From CAVQWH01 sp963718685 (GTDB taxonomy: Bacteria > Patescibacteriota > Saccharimonadia > Saccharimonadales > Saccharimonadaceae), in contig OY970356.1 in NCBI GenBank assembly GCA_963718685.1, positions 372,001 through 436,000 of the forward strand: a stretch of 64,000 bases of DNA, read 5' to 3'. Shown piece by piece: positions 16,819 to 25,959 of the stretch. The position numbers were made by a program, and so were the translations under genes. Under the pieces are notes generated by a model, which did not search any database, was not told where the DNA came from, and saw nothing but the letters and a program-made list of their open reading frames with translations. The number at the start of each line of letters is the position of its first letter. Within the stretch, counting starts at the first letter, position 1.

Positions 16819-18260
16819 CAAATGCTGCGGCCCTTCCAAGTGACAGTACCGAATTCATATTGAATATAACTTGTTAATGTAAGAGCGATTTCTTGTATAG
16901 CTAAGATAGGCCACAACACGGTGCTGATTAGCCAACCGCGACGTTTTACCAGTCGCGCATAAAACCCGTAGGTGATAATTTGACACAAAATAACCAACCC
17001 GGCAATCACGGCTTGGTCTAAATTAGTTTGCCAAAAAATAGATTCCACTAAAACAATGTAGGGCACAATTATAAAAATATACTGCCCCAGACTAGCTAAC
17101 ACTACTCTGCTAGGATGATTGCCTAGGCTGGGATACCATAGCCTAACACCGGTATCGATTTGCGATCGCCATTTCTTGGCATAATAAACTCCAAGACGGT
17201 GATTACTGGCTAAAAGCTCATATTTATTTTTCTTGGCTAGCATATTAGCAAAACTTACTTCAGGACTAATGTGATTGTTAAATCTTGCAAAACCACCGAG
17301 CTTTTTCAGCGCATTGCTGCGCACCAGCCAAAGCGATGTAGTGCTAGGCACATTTACAAAGGCCGGTGTAGCGAGTTGCCAGAAATAACGCAAGGGGGCA
17401 AACACCACACTGGCTCTTAGTGTGTGGTCGTGCCGTTCCGGCAACACCGCTAGCATATCGCTCTGCTTTGTTTGCATATAGGTTACTAGTTTGGTAATTG
17501 AGTGAGGTTCAATTCGAGTGTCTACGCTTGTAAACAGTAGTACGTCGCCTTTTGCTTCTTGAGCCAGCGTTGCGTAAGCCTGGTTTTTCCCAAGCCAATC
17601 ACCAGTAGGTAAAGAGCCTTGCACAAAGCGCACTCCATCTTGAGCAAAAGAACGTATAGTTTGAGCAGTTTTATCTTGGGAACAATCATCTAGTACTAAT
17701 ATCTCTAGTTTAGGATAGTCTGAAGCAAGCATACTTCTTAAACATTTGCGCAGCGAATTAGTTTCGTTACGCGCCGGTATACACACGCTAACTGTTGGTA
17801 AATGGTCTTCTGCTATGGATTGGTCCAGCCTAGAGCCGTTAATTTGATAGTGTTTTGTAGCGTAAACAAGCTGCCCTAAAATTAGAAGTGATAAAACTAT
17901 AGCAATCACCAGAATAATCCATAGTAAGCTAGTTTCAGAGATTATTACCAATCCGGCTATAATAGCCAGCAGACCCAACAACTCTAAGCTTCTTTTACCG
18001 GTCATATCAGCTTTGTACGGCCGACCGAACTGGATTGCCCGAGCTGCTGATAACAACAAGAAAAGTTCTACAAAAACCATTAGTGCTATTTGCCAGTAAG
18101 GTAAGGGCAAAAAAAGCGTAAAAAGAGTAGCTGCTAACAAAGGAACGATGCTAAGTATAGCCAGAGCCCGCCGCCACAACTTATGAGTCCAGATGTCAGT
18201 CAAACAAAGCAATAACCCGCCTATGCCAATTAGCCAAAACCAACTTTGCCAGCTATTCAC
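16749..18260 (-). CDS. Membrane glycosyltransferase family 2
   Basis: 503 aa. Four N-terminal hydrophobic helices (about 5-150) precede a GT2 catalytic domain: VSVCIPARNETNSLRKCL (about 170), LVLDDCSQD and the FTSVDTRI segment, which fits the DxD position (about 265). C-terminal helices follow (about 400-480). Such enzymes transfer sugar from a nucleotide or lipid-linked donor for cell-envelope glycans or glycolipids. The start is GTG; TATTAT (minus, 18267-18272) lies 6 nt upstream, a leaderless arrangement. Convergent overlap with the histidine kinase. Confidence 0.86.
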   Translation of the reverse strand: MNSWQSWFWLIGIGGLLLCLTDIWTHKLWRRALAILSIVPLLAATLFTLFLPLPYWQIALMVFVELFLLLSAARAIQFGRPYKADMTGKRSLELLGLLAIIAGLVIISETSLLWIILVIAIVLSLLILGQLVYATKHYQINGSRLDQSIAEDHLPTVSVCIPARNETNSLRKCLRSMLASDYPKLEILVLDDCSQDKTAQTIRSFAQDGVRFVQGSLPTGDWLGKNQAYATLAQEAKGDVLLFTSVDTRIEPHSITKLVTYMQTKQSDMLAVLPERHDHTLRASVVFAPLRYFWQLATPAFVNVPSTTSLWLVRSNALKKLGGFARFNNHISPEVSFANMLAKKNKYELLASNHRLGVYYAKKWRSQIDTGVRLWYPSLGNHPSRVVLASLGQYIFIIVPYIVLVESIFWQTNLDQAVIAGLVILCQIITYGFYARLVKRRGWLISTVLWPILAIQEIALTLTSYIQYEFGTVTWKGRSICYPVLSVVLPESGFGISKLKVEP

Positions 18261-18339
18261 GGTATTATAATAGCATAAGAGTTAATTTTAATACCCAGAT
18301 GATTGACGTAAAATAATATAAATTATATAATAAACAACT

Positions 18340-19188
18340 ATGAAAAGAGATTCTTCCCACAACAGAGAAACTTCAGTGTCAACCCCCGCGGACCCTGAGA
18401 TAAATAATAGCGGTAAAATAAAAGTGCGAGCCGCCACCTCTGAAGATATTAAGCGCCTCGTAGAGATAGATTTAGAGTGCTTCGACGATTCGTACGGAGA
18501 CGAGCCGCCGCCCTTTGAGGAGATACACGAAATGTTGGAATCACGTCGAAATGTGATAGGCGATTTGATGGTGGTAGGGGAACTAGACGGCACCATAGAA
18601 GGATTCATGACATGCCAAGTGACTGATACGCATATAAATGACTACACTAGCTGGGAAGAAACTACGGACAATGGCTACCTAACCACCACTCATAACCCTG
18701 AAGGTAGGTATTTTTATGTAGTTAATATGACTGTTACTGAAAAAGGTTCCGCAGTAAACCTGAGTGATTTTCTGATTGCTAATTTATATAGCAGCTTCGT
18801 GGAGCAACGCAAGGAAAGTGTGCTGTTACTTAGCCGCATCCCGGACTTTCGCCAATGGTTGGCAGAAAATAATATTATTTTTGAAGATCTAGAGCCTTCT
18901 GAGCAAGATAAAGTAGCAGATGAATATATGCGGGCTACTACGGTAGTTGAGGGCAGAGAAGTCGCTTATGACAGGATATTACGTCGTATGGTAAGAGAAG
19001 GCTCTAAGCCAGTTAAAGCTATAAGAGAAGGGTTTCAAGATCCACCATCCCATAACTACGGCGTGCTTTGTACTTATGAAGGACCGATTCCACGTTCAAT
19101 AAGGCACAATAGAATTACTTCTAAAATAGCCGGTAAGGCGCTGAGATTTGCTTCTCAACATCCTGCTATTTTAAAGAAATTTTTATAG
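18340..19188 (+). CDS. GNAT-like N-acetyltransferase
   Basis: 282 aa. KVRAATSEDIKRLVEIDLECFDDSYGDEPPPFEEI (about 27-60) and VVGELDGTIEGFMTCQV (about 77-93) match the start of a GNAT fold, and FYVVNMTVTEKGSAVNLSDFLI (about 125) fits the acetyl-CoA-binding strand/loop region. The C-terminal third has no recognised domain. Substrate unknown. ATG is 8 nt downstream of TATAAT (18326-18331), a leaderless start. Confidence 0.7.
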   Translation: MKRDSSHNRETSVSTPADPEINNSGKIKVRAATSEDIKRLVEIDLECFDDSYGDEPPPFEEIHEMLESRRNVIGDLMVVGELDGTIEGFMTCQVTDTHINDYTSWEETTDNGYLTTTHNPEGRYFYVVNMTVTEKGSAVNLSDFLIANLYSSFVEQRKESVLLLSRIPDFRQWLAENNIIFEDLEPSEQDKVADEYMRATTVVEGREVAYDRILRRMVREGSKPVKAIREGFQDPPSHNYGVLCTYEGPIPRSIRHNRITSKIAGKALRFASQHPAILKKFL

Positions 19189-19278
19189 ACTTGATAAAAA
19201 TATACTTATATGTTATAGTTTAAATAGGCAATCGTTGCTGTTCTTTACATATATAGCTTAGCGAAGGAGGTGATTCTC

Positions 19279-19740
19279 TTGCTGGCAAAGGCTAGAAAAG
19301 TAGCCTTTTGGGGAATAGTTGTTTTTTCAATAATTTCCCTCGTATTCTCACCCTTCGGAAAACTGAAGGACGAAGCAATCGGGTCAGTGTGGTGGCTTGT
19401 AGGTGGAGCCCTTGTCACTGAGATCCTTTTTATCCTAGGCTTGGTTATCATAGCCATTGCCATGGGTAGAAAGATTGGTAACCCAATTAAGCTGCGCAAA
19501 CAATGGAAGCAGCTGCTTTCAGCAGGGTTCAGGAGTAATTTATTTTGGGTTGGCTTTTGGGTCAATCTAGTTGGCTCCGTAGGTACTACGGTGGTATTTG
19601 GAGTAGGGATTCTTACCGTCCTACCTATTCAAAGCTGGGGGCTTACGATCATTCCAGCGGCCGACCTTACCGCCACCATCGTCATACGTAAAGCCGTTAT
19701 AAAAAGACGCAACAGCCGTCCAGTGTCTCCGGGGGAGTAG
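19279..19740 (+). CDS. Small multi-pass membrane protein, unknown
   Basis: 153 aa from TTG 19279, chosen because AAGGAGGTGATT at 19264-19275, almost full complement to the 16S 3' end, lies at the right distance. About four hydrophobic segments (residues 10-30, 40-62, 88-115 and 118-135) with a basic C-terminus. The family is not recognised. It is one of few genes here with such an optimal ribosome site, and its stop codon lies inside the terminator stem. Confidence 0.65.
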   Translation: MLAKARKVAFWGIVVFSIISLVFSPFGKLKDEAIGSVWWLVGGALVTEILFILGLVIIAIAMGRKIGNPIKLRKQWKQLLSAGFRSNLFWVGFWVNLVGSVGTTVVFGVGILTVLPIQSWGLTIIPAADLTATIVIRKAVIKRRNSRPVSPGE

Positions 19741-19783
19741 CATGATTCATCGCTACTTTCCCGGAGGCCTGGATTATTTTTTT
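19730..19783 (+). terminator. Intrinsic terminator overlapping the stop codon
   Basis: CCGGGGGAGTAGC and GCTACTTTCCCGG form a stem around a short AT-rich loop, followed by a T-rich tail (about 19776-19783). The TAG stop at 19738-19740 is part of the stem. Confidence 0.7.
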
Positions 19784-19842
19784 GTACTCAAGTAGTATAT
19801 TAGTAAAGTATAAGCGATTTTATATTGTTTAAGAAAGTAAAT

Positions 19843-20463
19843 ATGAATACAGAAACAAACTCTAAACTACCTTCTCGTTCAGTAGAATTTAGCCACATTT
19901 ACACTGATGAAAAATTTTCTAAGTCTCAGATAGACAGCATTAACTGCCTTAAAAGACTATCCGCTTCATGGGATTTTCCGTATAGTACGGTTATTTTATT
20001 CGATAATTATAATATAAAAGAGCCTGCATTACCTCAAAGTGCATTCTTCCATAGTCTTGATAAACATAATGCGTTACCAGATTTTTGGGCATTTGAGAAG
20101 GACCTTGTTGTATACACAGAAGATTTACTGTCGTTGATTAATAAAACCAAGATTAAAAAACAATATGAAAACTACATAAACAATAAAAAAGTTTATCCAT
20201 GTTCTTTTTTAACAAGCATATGGTATTTCTTGCGTCTCGGATATATAAAAGATACGCGATCAGTAGTAAAACTAAAAAACGGGAAGAAGTTTTCTCCCAA
20301 TAATGAGCTGATTAATATTCTTCCTGAAGATTTTAAAGAAGTGGAAAATAAAAGCTTAAAGCTCATTAAAGCTACCGTTTTCCAAGAGGCAGAGCAAAGA
20401 ATTGAAAATTTATTTTACAGCAACGGTCATAGCTCTGCGCATAATAATAAGCTTTTACTATGA
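19843..20463 (+). CDS. Hypothetical protein cotranscribed with a sensor kinase
   Basis: 206 aa from ATG 19843; an in-frame TTG at 19825 is less likely. Mixed charged and aromatic, no membrane segment. The central part has VILFDNYNIKEPALPQ and SFLTSIWYFLRLGYIKD. I do not recognise it. Its stop overlaps the start of the histidine kinase (ATGA), so the two are translationally coupled. A role as cytoplasmic partner or regulator of that kinase is inference. Codon use is AT-richer than in its neighbours. Confidence 0.6.
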   Translation: MNTETNSKLPSRSVEFSHIYTDEKFSKSQIDSINCLKRLSASWDFPYSTVILFDNYNIKEPALPQSAFFHSLDKHNALPDFWAFEKDLVVYTEDLLSLINKTKIKKQYENYINNKKVYPCSFLTSIWYFLRLGYIKDTRSVVKLKNGKKFSPNNELINILPEDFKEVENKSLKLIKATVFQEAEQRIENLFYSNGHSSAHNNKLLL

Positions 20464-22688
20464 TATTTATTTATCTTACTATTTTTAATTCCTTCATAGC
20501 TCTTGCAGCAATAATTATAGGATTACTGCCCTTGATCAAGGGTAAGGTTGATAAGCAAAAGTTGATGTTTAGCTTCATGACCTTCAGCGCTGCAATATGG
20601 ACACTCGCAAATTTTTTTGGCAGCTATTCTTCAAATACATTCAATGCTCAGCTCTTCAATTTGGCAGATTTCACAACAGGTGTCGTGTTAGTGATTTTTT
20701 TTTGGAGGTTCTCTGTAGAAACAAGACGAAATATCATACAGCTTAAAACAAAAGAATCACCTGTATTTGTGGGAGCGTTATTAGCTCTTAGTACACTTTT
20801 AGTTCTATTAATCCTGGCTGGGAAAGTCGTATATATTGGCTTTAATGATGGCTTAATAGTAAGCAATCAGCCCTTATACTGGCTTTACCCGTTAACTATT
20901 TTCATCTTAGCAGGATTAGCTGTTAAAAATTTGATACTTGCACAAGTTAAAAGCCAAGGTAACCAAAAGACACAGATGAGTCTTATATCTACAGGCTTAG
21001 TAATAGCGGTCTTGTGCGTGGCTATACCCAACTTAATACTAGAAAATATTCTAAATGGCGGTGTTTTTCTTACTTTATCTTACCACCTTGCATATGTAGG
21101 AATACTGCTGTTTCTTATATTTTCAGGCTATGCCATCATAAAGCACCGCTTATTTGATGTACGTTTCGTTATAGTAAGATCTTTAGCGTATGGTTTATCC
21201 ATCACTGTTCTTGGAGCAGCCTACGGAGTCCTTACCTTCGTGATAATTAACAAGTTAGTGTTCCCCGATAACCAAGTAGGGGGTAGTCAAAGGGTAGCTT
21301 ATACTGTTCAGACTATCTACACTATTTTAGCGATTGTAATGGCCTTCCTATTCCAGCCCTTGCTCAATTTTTTCAATCTTATAACCCAACGAATTTTCTA
21401 TAAGAACGCTTATAAAACTCAGAATGTCATCAATCAAATCAGTTCTGCTATAGCCAGCACAATTAGCTCCAGGAAAATTCAAAAAGACGCTCTTTGTATT
21501 TTAAATAATGCGGTCCCAAGTGTTTTCATGGCTTTCTTGCTATTTGATAACGATGGAGAGCTAACAAGAGATAGGATAATGGGTGAGCGCCATATAGATA
21601 AATCTGACGTAGAAATCTTGCATGAACTGCTGGCGGAACGCAGTAAAAAAATGATAATTTATGACGAACTGACCACCCAGCACAGCCATCTGCAAGACAG
21701 CTTAAGTACTTTAGGCATTCAAATAGTCGTGCCTTTATCTACCCGCACAGAGTTGCTTGGCTATTTAATAGTCGGTGACAAAAAAAGTGGAGGCGCATAT
21801 AAAAACCAAGACATACAATTATTTGGTATTGCAGCAAAGCAGCTTTCAGTTGCCCTGCAAAACACGTCAAGGTTTGAAAAAATCCAAGACTTTAACGTTA
21901 CTTTGCAGAATAAAATCAAAAATGCCACCAGGCAACTGCGCAACACAAACCGCCAGCTAGTCACTATGGATGAAATGAAAGATGATTTTCTTAACATAGC
22001 TTCACATCAGCTTCGCACCCCTTTAACTTCTATAAAAGGCTACATAGCCATGCTTCTTGATAGCGACTTCGGTAAACTCAACAAAACCCAACATCAGGCT
22101 TTACAAGAAGCTTTTACAAGTTCGCAGCGTATGGTTTTTCTAATTTCAGACTTTCTTAACTTATCTAGGATTAAGGCCGGACGTTTTGAAATAGATGCAC
22201 AGCCTATTAATTTGCCGAATATAGTAAGTGAAGAGATAGCACAGCTGCACGAAACCGCTAACTCGCGTCAGCTAAGTTTAAAATATGAGCCGCCGGAGAA
22301 GTTTCCCGAACTTGTGCTAGATGAGAATAAAATACGCCAAGTCATTATGAATATGATAGATAACGCTATTTACTATACGCCCAAGGGTGGCGTAGTGAAT
22401 GTGGAGCTTTACATTGTAGATAAAGACGTCATCTTTAAAGTTAAGGACAACGGAATCGGCGTACCTAAAGCAGAACAGCATAAACTATTTGCTAAATTTT
22501 ACCGAGCAAATAATGCAAAGAGCGCACGCCCTGACGGCACTGGTATCGGAATGTTTTTGGCTAAGAAAATAATTATTGCACAAGACGGAGCCATTATTTT
22601 TGAAAGCCAGGAAAATAAGGGCAGTACATTTGGCTTCAGCTTTCCGTTATCTAAAGTACGGGCTACCAAACCGGCAGTTAAAGCTTGA
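20460..22688 (+). CDS. 7TM sensor histidine kinase with GAF domain (orphan)
   Basis: 742 aa. About eight N-terminal hydrophobic helices (residues 1-290) of the 7TM-sensor type, a GAF-like region (about 320-475) with VPLSTRTELLGYLIVGDKKSGG, a coiled coil (about 480-505), HisKA with NIASHQLRTPLTSIKG (phospho-His about 515) and HATPase with NMIDNAIYYTPKGG, VKDNGIGVP and DGTGIGMFLAKKI. It should phosphorylate a response regulator, but none lies nearby. Its TGA stop (22686-22688) is inside the -35 box of the secE promoter. Confidence 0.9.
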   Translation: MIFIYLTIFNSFIALAAIIIGLLPLIKGKVDKQKLMFSFMTFSAAIWTLANFFGSYSSNTFNAQLFNLADFTTGVVLVIFFWRFSVETRRNIIQLKTKESPVFVGALLALSTLLVLLILAGKVVYIGFNDGLIVSNQPLYWLYPLTIFILAGLAVKNLILAQVKSQGNQKTQMSLISTGLVIAVLCVAIPNLILENILNGGVFLTLSYHLAYVGILLFLIFSGYAIIKHRLFDVRFVIVRSLAYGLSITVLGAAYGVLTFVIINKLVFPDNQVGGSQRVAYTVQTIYTILAIVMAFLFQPLLNFFNLITQRIFYKNAYKTQNVINQISSAIASTISSRKIQKDALCILNNAVPSVFMAFLLFDNDGELTRDRIMGERHIDKSDVEILHELLAERSKKMIIYDELTTQHSHLQDSLSTLGIQIVVPLSTRTELLGYLIVGDKKSGGAYKNQDIQLFGIAAKQLSVALQNTSRFEKIQDFNVTLQNKIKNATRQLRNTNRQLVTMDEMKDDFLNIASHQLRTPLTSIKGYIAMLLDSDFGKLNKTQHQALQEAFTSSQRMVFLISDFLNLSRIKAGRFEIDAQPINLPNIVSEEIAQLHETANSRQLSLKYEPPEKFPELVLDENKIRQVIMNMIDNAIYYTPKGGVVNVELYIVDKDVIFKVKDNGIGVPKAEQHKLFAKFYRANNAKSARPDGTGIGMFLAKKIIIAQDGAIIFESQENKGSTFGFSFPLSKVRATKPAVKA

Positions 22689-22712
22689 CATATGGCACCT
22701 GTTGTCTATAAT
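22685..22712 (+). promoter_or_regulatory. Sigma70 promoter of secE-nusG
   Basis: TTGACA at 22685-22690, 16 bp, TATAAT at 22707-22712. The 5' UTR then carries a small hairpin AGTCTGC/GCAGACT (22723-22742) before the GTG start at 22761. Confidence 0.85.
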
Positions 22713-22760
22713 AAGACTTGACAGTCTGCCTACGAGCAGACTCTTTAAATTGGGGGAAAT

Positions 22761-23009
22761 GTGGCTAAAGCAAAGTCCGCTAAAACTAGCTCTAAATCAG
22801 AACCTAAAAAGACCGAGCAGAAAGCTCGAAGAGGTTTATTAGGCTACTTCCAAAATTCTTGGCGAGAGTTGAAATTAGTTCGCTGGCCTAACCGGCGAGC
22901 GACTTGGGGTATGACTTTAGCAGTGCTGCTGTTCTCGGGATTTTTTATGTTAGTTATCGTCGGCCTAGATGCCGGATTTGAATTTTTATTTAAGAGGTTT
23001 GTATTATAA
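22761..23009 (+). CDS. secE: Preprotein translocase subunit SecE
   Basis: 82 aa from GTG 22761 after GGGGGAA. A basic N-terminal region is followed by the SecE signature FQNSWRELKLVRWPNRRATWGMT and one membrane helix at about 55-78. SecE stabilises SecY in the translocon. Its TAA overlaps the nusG ATG by one base. secE-nusG is the usual bacterial order. Confidence 0.93.
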   Translation: MAKAKSAKTSSKSEPKKTEQKARRGLLGYFQNSWRELKLVRWPNRRATWGMTLAVLLFSGFFMLVIVGLDAGFEFLFKRFVL

Positions 23010-23557
23010 TGACAGCTCGTAAACGCTATGACTCACACCGCCATTGGTATGCGGTTCACACATATGCCGGCTATGAAGAAAAAGTAGCCGACAGTATCAA
23101 TCAACGTATAACGGCGGTTGATATGGCCGATAAAATATTTGACGTTTTGGTGCCAAAAGAAAAGCAAATTGAAATTAAAAACGGTAAGCGCAAAGTAGTT
23201 GAAAAGAAAATTTTTCAAGGCTACGTGCTGGTTGAAATGAAAATGGCCGAAGATGCTTGGTACATTGTCCGTAATACGCCCGGTGTTACCGGATTCGTAG
23301 GCTCCGGCACAGACCCTACTCCCGTTTCAGATCGTGAAATTGCCAAAATCAAGAAACGCATGGGCGTAGAAGATCCTAAACACCATATTGATTACTCGCC
23401 AGGCGAAGTGGTGAATATTACTGACGGACCATTCAAGGGTTTTGATGGAGCCATCGACGAAATCGACGATCAAAAAGGCAAAATCAAGGTCTTGGTCAAT
23501 ATGTTCGGCCGTGACACACCGGTTGAGCTAGATGCCCTGCAAGTAAAGAAAGTTTAA
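23009..23557 (+). CDS. nusG: Transcription termination/antitermination factor NusG
   Basis: 182 aa. The NGN domain starts HWYAVHTYAGYEEKVADSI, followed by IFQGYVLVEMKM and VRNTPGVTGFVGSG. The KOW domain lies at about 125-180 (PGEVVNITDGPFKGFDGAI). It binds RNA polymerase and links transcription to Rho or the ribosome. It overlaps secE by 1 nt. Confidence 0.96.
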   Translation: MTARKRYDSHRHWYAVHTYAGYEEKVADSINQRITAVDMADKIFDVLVPKEKQIEIKNGKRKVVEKKIFQGYVLVEMKMAEDAWYIVRNTPGVTGFVGSGTDPTPVSDREIAKIKKRMGVEDPKHHIDYSPGEVVNITDGPFKGFDGAIDEIDDQKGKIKVLVNMFGRDTPVELDALQVKKV

Positions 23558-23802
23558 GTAAGCGGAGAAGATATAAGCTTAGAAGCACGATTCGTGTATT
23601 CTTCAATTCTAGCTTCCAGTTGCGGACCCTCCACCTCAAGCTGCTTAGCAGCTTGTATATCACCGCTTGCAGCACGTCCCTCAAGATCTTCAAGCCTCTT
23701 TTTAGCCTCGTTACACACTTTTAAACACTCCTCGATCTTCCGCTTTTGTTCAACGACCAAAGGATGTTTGGAAATTTCAGATGCTGGGCGTGGCTTTTCC
23801 AT
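23554..23802 (-). CDS. Small coiled-coil-like protein on the opposite strand of the nusG-rplK interval
   Basis: 82 aa from ATG 23802 (MEKPRPASEIS). Charged and helical, with heptad-like spacing (residues 15-75: EQKRKIEECLKVCNEAKK, then RLEDLEG). The start is preferred over 23817 because a minus-strand TATAAT (23809-23814) lies 6 nt upstream, the leaderless pattern seen elsewhere in this window. Its stop overlaps the end of nusG by 4 nt. No family recognised. Sitting antisense inside a ribosomal-protein region is unusual. Confidence 0.6.
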   Translation of the reverse strand: MEKPRPASEISKHPLVVEQKRKIEECLKVCNEAKKRLEDLEGRAASGDIQAAKQLEVEGPQLEARIEEYTNRASKLISSPLT

Positions 23803-23911
23803 AAGTAAATTATACAACTAAAATCAGTTGTTTACAAGTTGTACCACAGATGACGGTATGTTATCATTAACCAGTTACGCACTCCGTTAAGCGAGTTAAA
23901 GGAAATATTTT

Positions 23912-24337
23912 ATGGCAAAAAAAATAATTGGCAATTTAAAATTGCGTATTCCTGCAGGCCGCGCTACAGCTGGACCTCCAGTGGGTTCAACTTTGGGCCA
24001 ATGGGGCCTAAATATGATGGATTTTATCAATCCCTTCAATGACGCCACCAAAGAACTGCAAGGCAAAGATGTAATCGTGCACATGAAAGTGTATGACGAT
24101 AGAACTTTCGACTGGGAAAGCCTTGGACGCCCTGTAGATGACCTGATTAGAGAAAAAATCGGTATCCAAAAGGGAAGCGGTAAGCCTCACTCTGAAAAAG
24201 TGGGTAAAATTACCAAAGCTCAACTAGAAGAAATTTATGAAGTTAAGAAAGATACCTTAAATGCTATTGACGTGGAAGGTGGAATTAAGGTAATTGCCGG
24301 TACTGCGCGCAGTATGGGCGTTGAAGTTGTTGATTAA
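23912..24337 (+). CDS. rplK: 50S ribosomal protein uL11
   Basis: 141 aa, the standard length. LKLRIPAGRATAGPPVGSTLGQWGLN (N-terminal domain) and the C-terminal rRNA-binding domain ending in GTARSMGVEV. It binds the GTPase-associated centre of 23S rRNA. It follows an AAAGGA site and precedes rplA by 58 nt. Confidence 0.97.
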   Translation: MAKKIIGNLKLRIPAGRATAGPPVGSTLGQWGLNMMDFINPFNDATKELQGKDVIVHMKVYDDRTFDWESLGRPVDDLIREKIGIQKGSGKPHSEKVGKITKAQLEEIYEVKKDTLNAIDVEGGIKVIAGTARSMGVEVVD

Positions 24338-24350
24338 ATAATTAATGTTT

Positions 24351-24382
24351 GTGGGAGGCTGTTACTCAGCCGCTTGAACCAC
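24351..24382 (+). promoter_or_regulatory. Probable L1-binding mRNA operator between rplK and rplA
   Basis: GTGG (24351-24354) pairs with CCAC (24379-24382), enclosing GGCTG (24357-24361) / CAGCC (24367-24371). The GTGGGAGG start and the interrupted helix resemble the L1 site on rRNA and in rplK-rplA mRNAs of other bacteria. The AAAGGAG ribosome site follows at 24384-24390. Translational autoregulation by L1 is inferred. Confidence 0.6.
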
Positions 24383-24395
24383 GAAAGGAGTTAAA

Positions 24396-25400
24396 ATGGC
24401 CAAGAAAGCCGATATACTAAAGCAAGCTAAAGAGCTTGGCTTGAAGGTAACTGAAAAAAATACTATTGCTGAGATTGAGGCAGCTATTAAAACTGCAGGT
24501 AAAGCCAATACCGAAGAGGAAGTGGTTAAAGAAGAGAAAGCAAACGTTAAGTCTACCGCTAAAGCCGGTAAGCGTAGTGAAAAAGCTTTGAAAGAGGCTG
24601 AAGAGAAAACAAAGAAAGAGGAGCGCAAAGCTAGTGGAGACACTTCTCCTCAAAGCGCAGACTCAAAACCGGCAGAGAAAAAAGGTCCGGCGCCAAAAAC
24701 CAGGCCTAAATCAGAGCGTCATGGCAAAAAATACCGCGAACTAGCCAAGCAAATCGATAGAACCAAAACTTATGATTTAAAAAAAGCTCTTGAGCTTGCA
24801 TCTAAAACAAGTCCTAGCAAGTTTGATGCTTCTGTTGAGTTGCACTTCAACTTAGGTGTCGATCCTAGGCAGTCCGACCAGAACATTCGCGGTACAGTTA
24901 AACTGCCGCACGGTAGTGGTAAAACTGTGCGCGTAGCAGTCTTAGCTCCGGCTAAAGACCATGCAGCTGCTAAAAATGCAGGTGCAGATATCGTCGGCGA
25001 AGATGATTTCTTGCAACAGCTAGACAAAGAGCAAATTAACTTTGATACCCTAATCGCTACGCCACAATTCATGCCCAAACTTGGTAAATATGCCCGAGTC
25101 CTGGGACCTCGCGGCCTAATGCCTAACCCTAAAAGCGGCACCGTAGCAGTTGATGTTGGTAAAGCCACTAAAGAAGCTAAGGCCGGCAAAGTAGAATACC
25201 GCGTCGACAAGCAGGCCATTGTTCATCTCGCTGTTGGCAAAGTTTCTTTCGGGGCGGACAAGCTTCATGACAACGCCAAAGTAGTAATAGCTAGCTTGCA
25301 AACCGCTAAACCGTCTTCTATTAAGGCAACTTACATGAAAAGTATATCTGTCAGTGCTACAATGGGTCCAGGTATTAAAATAGAACTTGGATCGCTTTAG
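24396..25400 (+). CDS. rplA: 50S ribosomal protein uL1 with ~105-residue N-terminal extension
   Basis: 334 aa against the usual ~230. The L1 core starts near residue 108 (KKYRELAKQIDRTKTYDLKKALE) and has LGVDPRQSDQNIRGTVKLPHG and LGPRGLMPNPKSGTV. The extension begins ADILKQAKELGLKVTEKNTI, which looks like a small HeH/SAP/LEM-type helix-turn-helix, and continues as a Lys/Glu/Ala-rich, probably disordered linker. L1 binds the 23S L1 stalk and its own mRNA. The extension may add a nucleic-acid contact (inference). Confidence 0.95.
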   Translation: MAKKADILKQAKELGLKVTEKNTIAEIEAAIKTAGKANTEEEVVKEEKANVKSTAKAGKRSEKALKEAEEKTKKEERKASGDTSPQSADSKPAEKKGPAPKTRPKSERHGKKYRELAKQIDRTKTYDLKKALELASKTSPSKFDASVELHFNLGVDPRQSDQNIRGTVKLPHGSGKTVRVAVLAPAKDHAAAKNAGADIVGEDDFLQQLDKEQINFDTLIATPQFMPKLGKYARVLGPRGLMPNPKSGTVAVDVGKATKEAKAGKVEYRVDKQAIVHLAVGKVSFGADKLHDNAKVVIASLQTAKPSSIKATYMKSISVSATMGPGIKIELGSL

Positions 25401-25402
25401 GT

Positions 25403-25888
25403 TTAAACTTGCTTTTTGTAAGTAACAAACGCATAGTCAAACTGATTTTTATCGTCTGCTAAGTGGTTTTGTCTCGAGACCTCTTTCCAGTCGCTATCTA
25501 GTTCCGGGAAAAAGACGTCACCATTTGATATAGTGTCAATTTCTGTAGCATATATAACTTCAGTATCATCAATAGATTGCTGATAAATCTGGGCACCCCC
25601 GATAATAAAAACTTTATTTTGATTTTTTGCTAATTCGTAAGCTTGTTCTAGACTATGAGTCGTCTCTACATCCTTAATACTTAGCTGCTTACGAGACACA
25701 ATGATATTCTGGCGGTCAGGTAAAGCCTTGCCAATTGAGTCAAAGGTTTTACGCCCCATGATAATTGCATTCCCGGTAGTAAGCTCACGAAAACGACGCA
25801 TGTCAGCTGGCAACTTTCCCATCCACGGGATTCCGCCGCTGGCACCAATTACGCGGTTTTTATCATAAGCCACAATCATACACTTCAT
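25403..25888 (-). CDS. folA: Dihydrofolate reductase
   Basis: 161 aa. MIVAYDKNRVIGASGGIPW, then LPADMRRFRELT, IIMGRKTFDSIG and FIIGGAQIYQQ are the DHFR substrate and NADPH sites. It reduces dihydrofolate to tetrahydrofolate, which the divergent thyA gene consumes. TACTAT (minus, 25896-25901) lies 7 nt before the ATG, a leaderless start. Confidence 0.95.
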   Translation of the reverse strand: MKCMIVAYDKNRVIGASGGIPWMGKLPADMRRFRELTTGNAIIMGRKTFDSIGKALPDRQNIIVSRKQLSIKDVETTHSLEQAYELAKNQNKVFIIGGAQIYQQSIDDTEVIYATEIDTISNGDVFFPELDSDWKEVSRQNHLADDKNQFDYAFVTYKKQV

Positions 25889-25959
25889 TAACCTAATAGT
25901 AGCAGACCAATATCTTATGCTACAATCAAAAGTAGTAAAAATGCCAAGAGGGATAAAAA

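Noticed and set aside
22686..22688. UGA recoding (as in SR1/Gracilibacteria)
   Set aside because: TGA terminates normal-length genes, for example the histidine kinase at 22686-22688, and no gene shows in-frame TGA at conserved positions.
24417..25301. Long minus-strand frames opposite rplA
   Set aside because: They mirror the Lys/Ala-rich L1 coding sequence and have no initiation signals or domain content.
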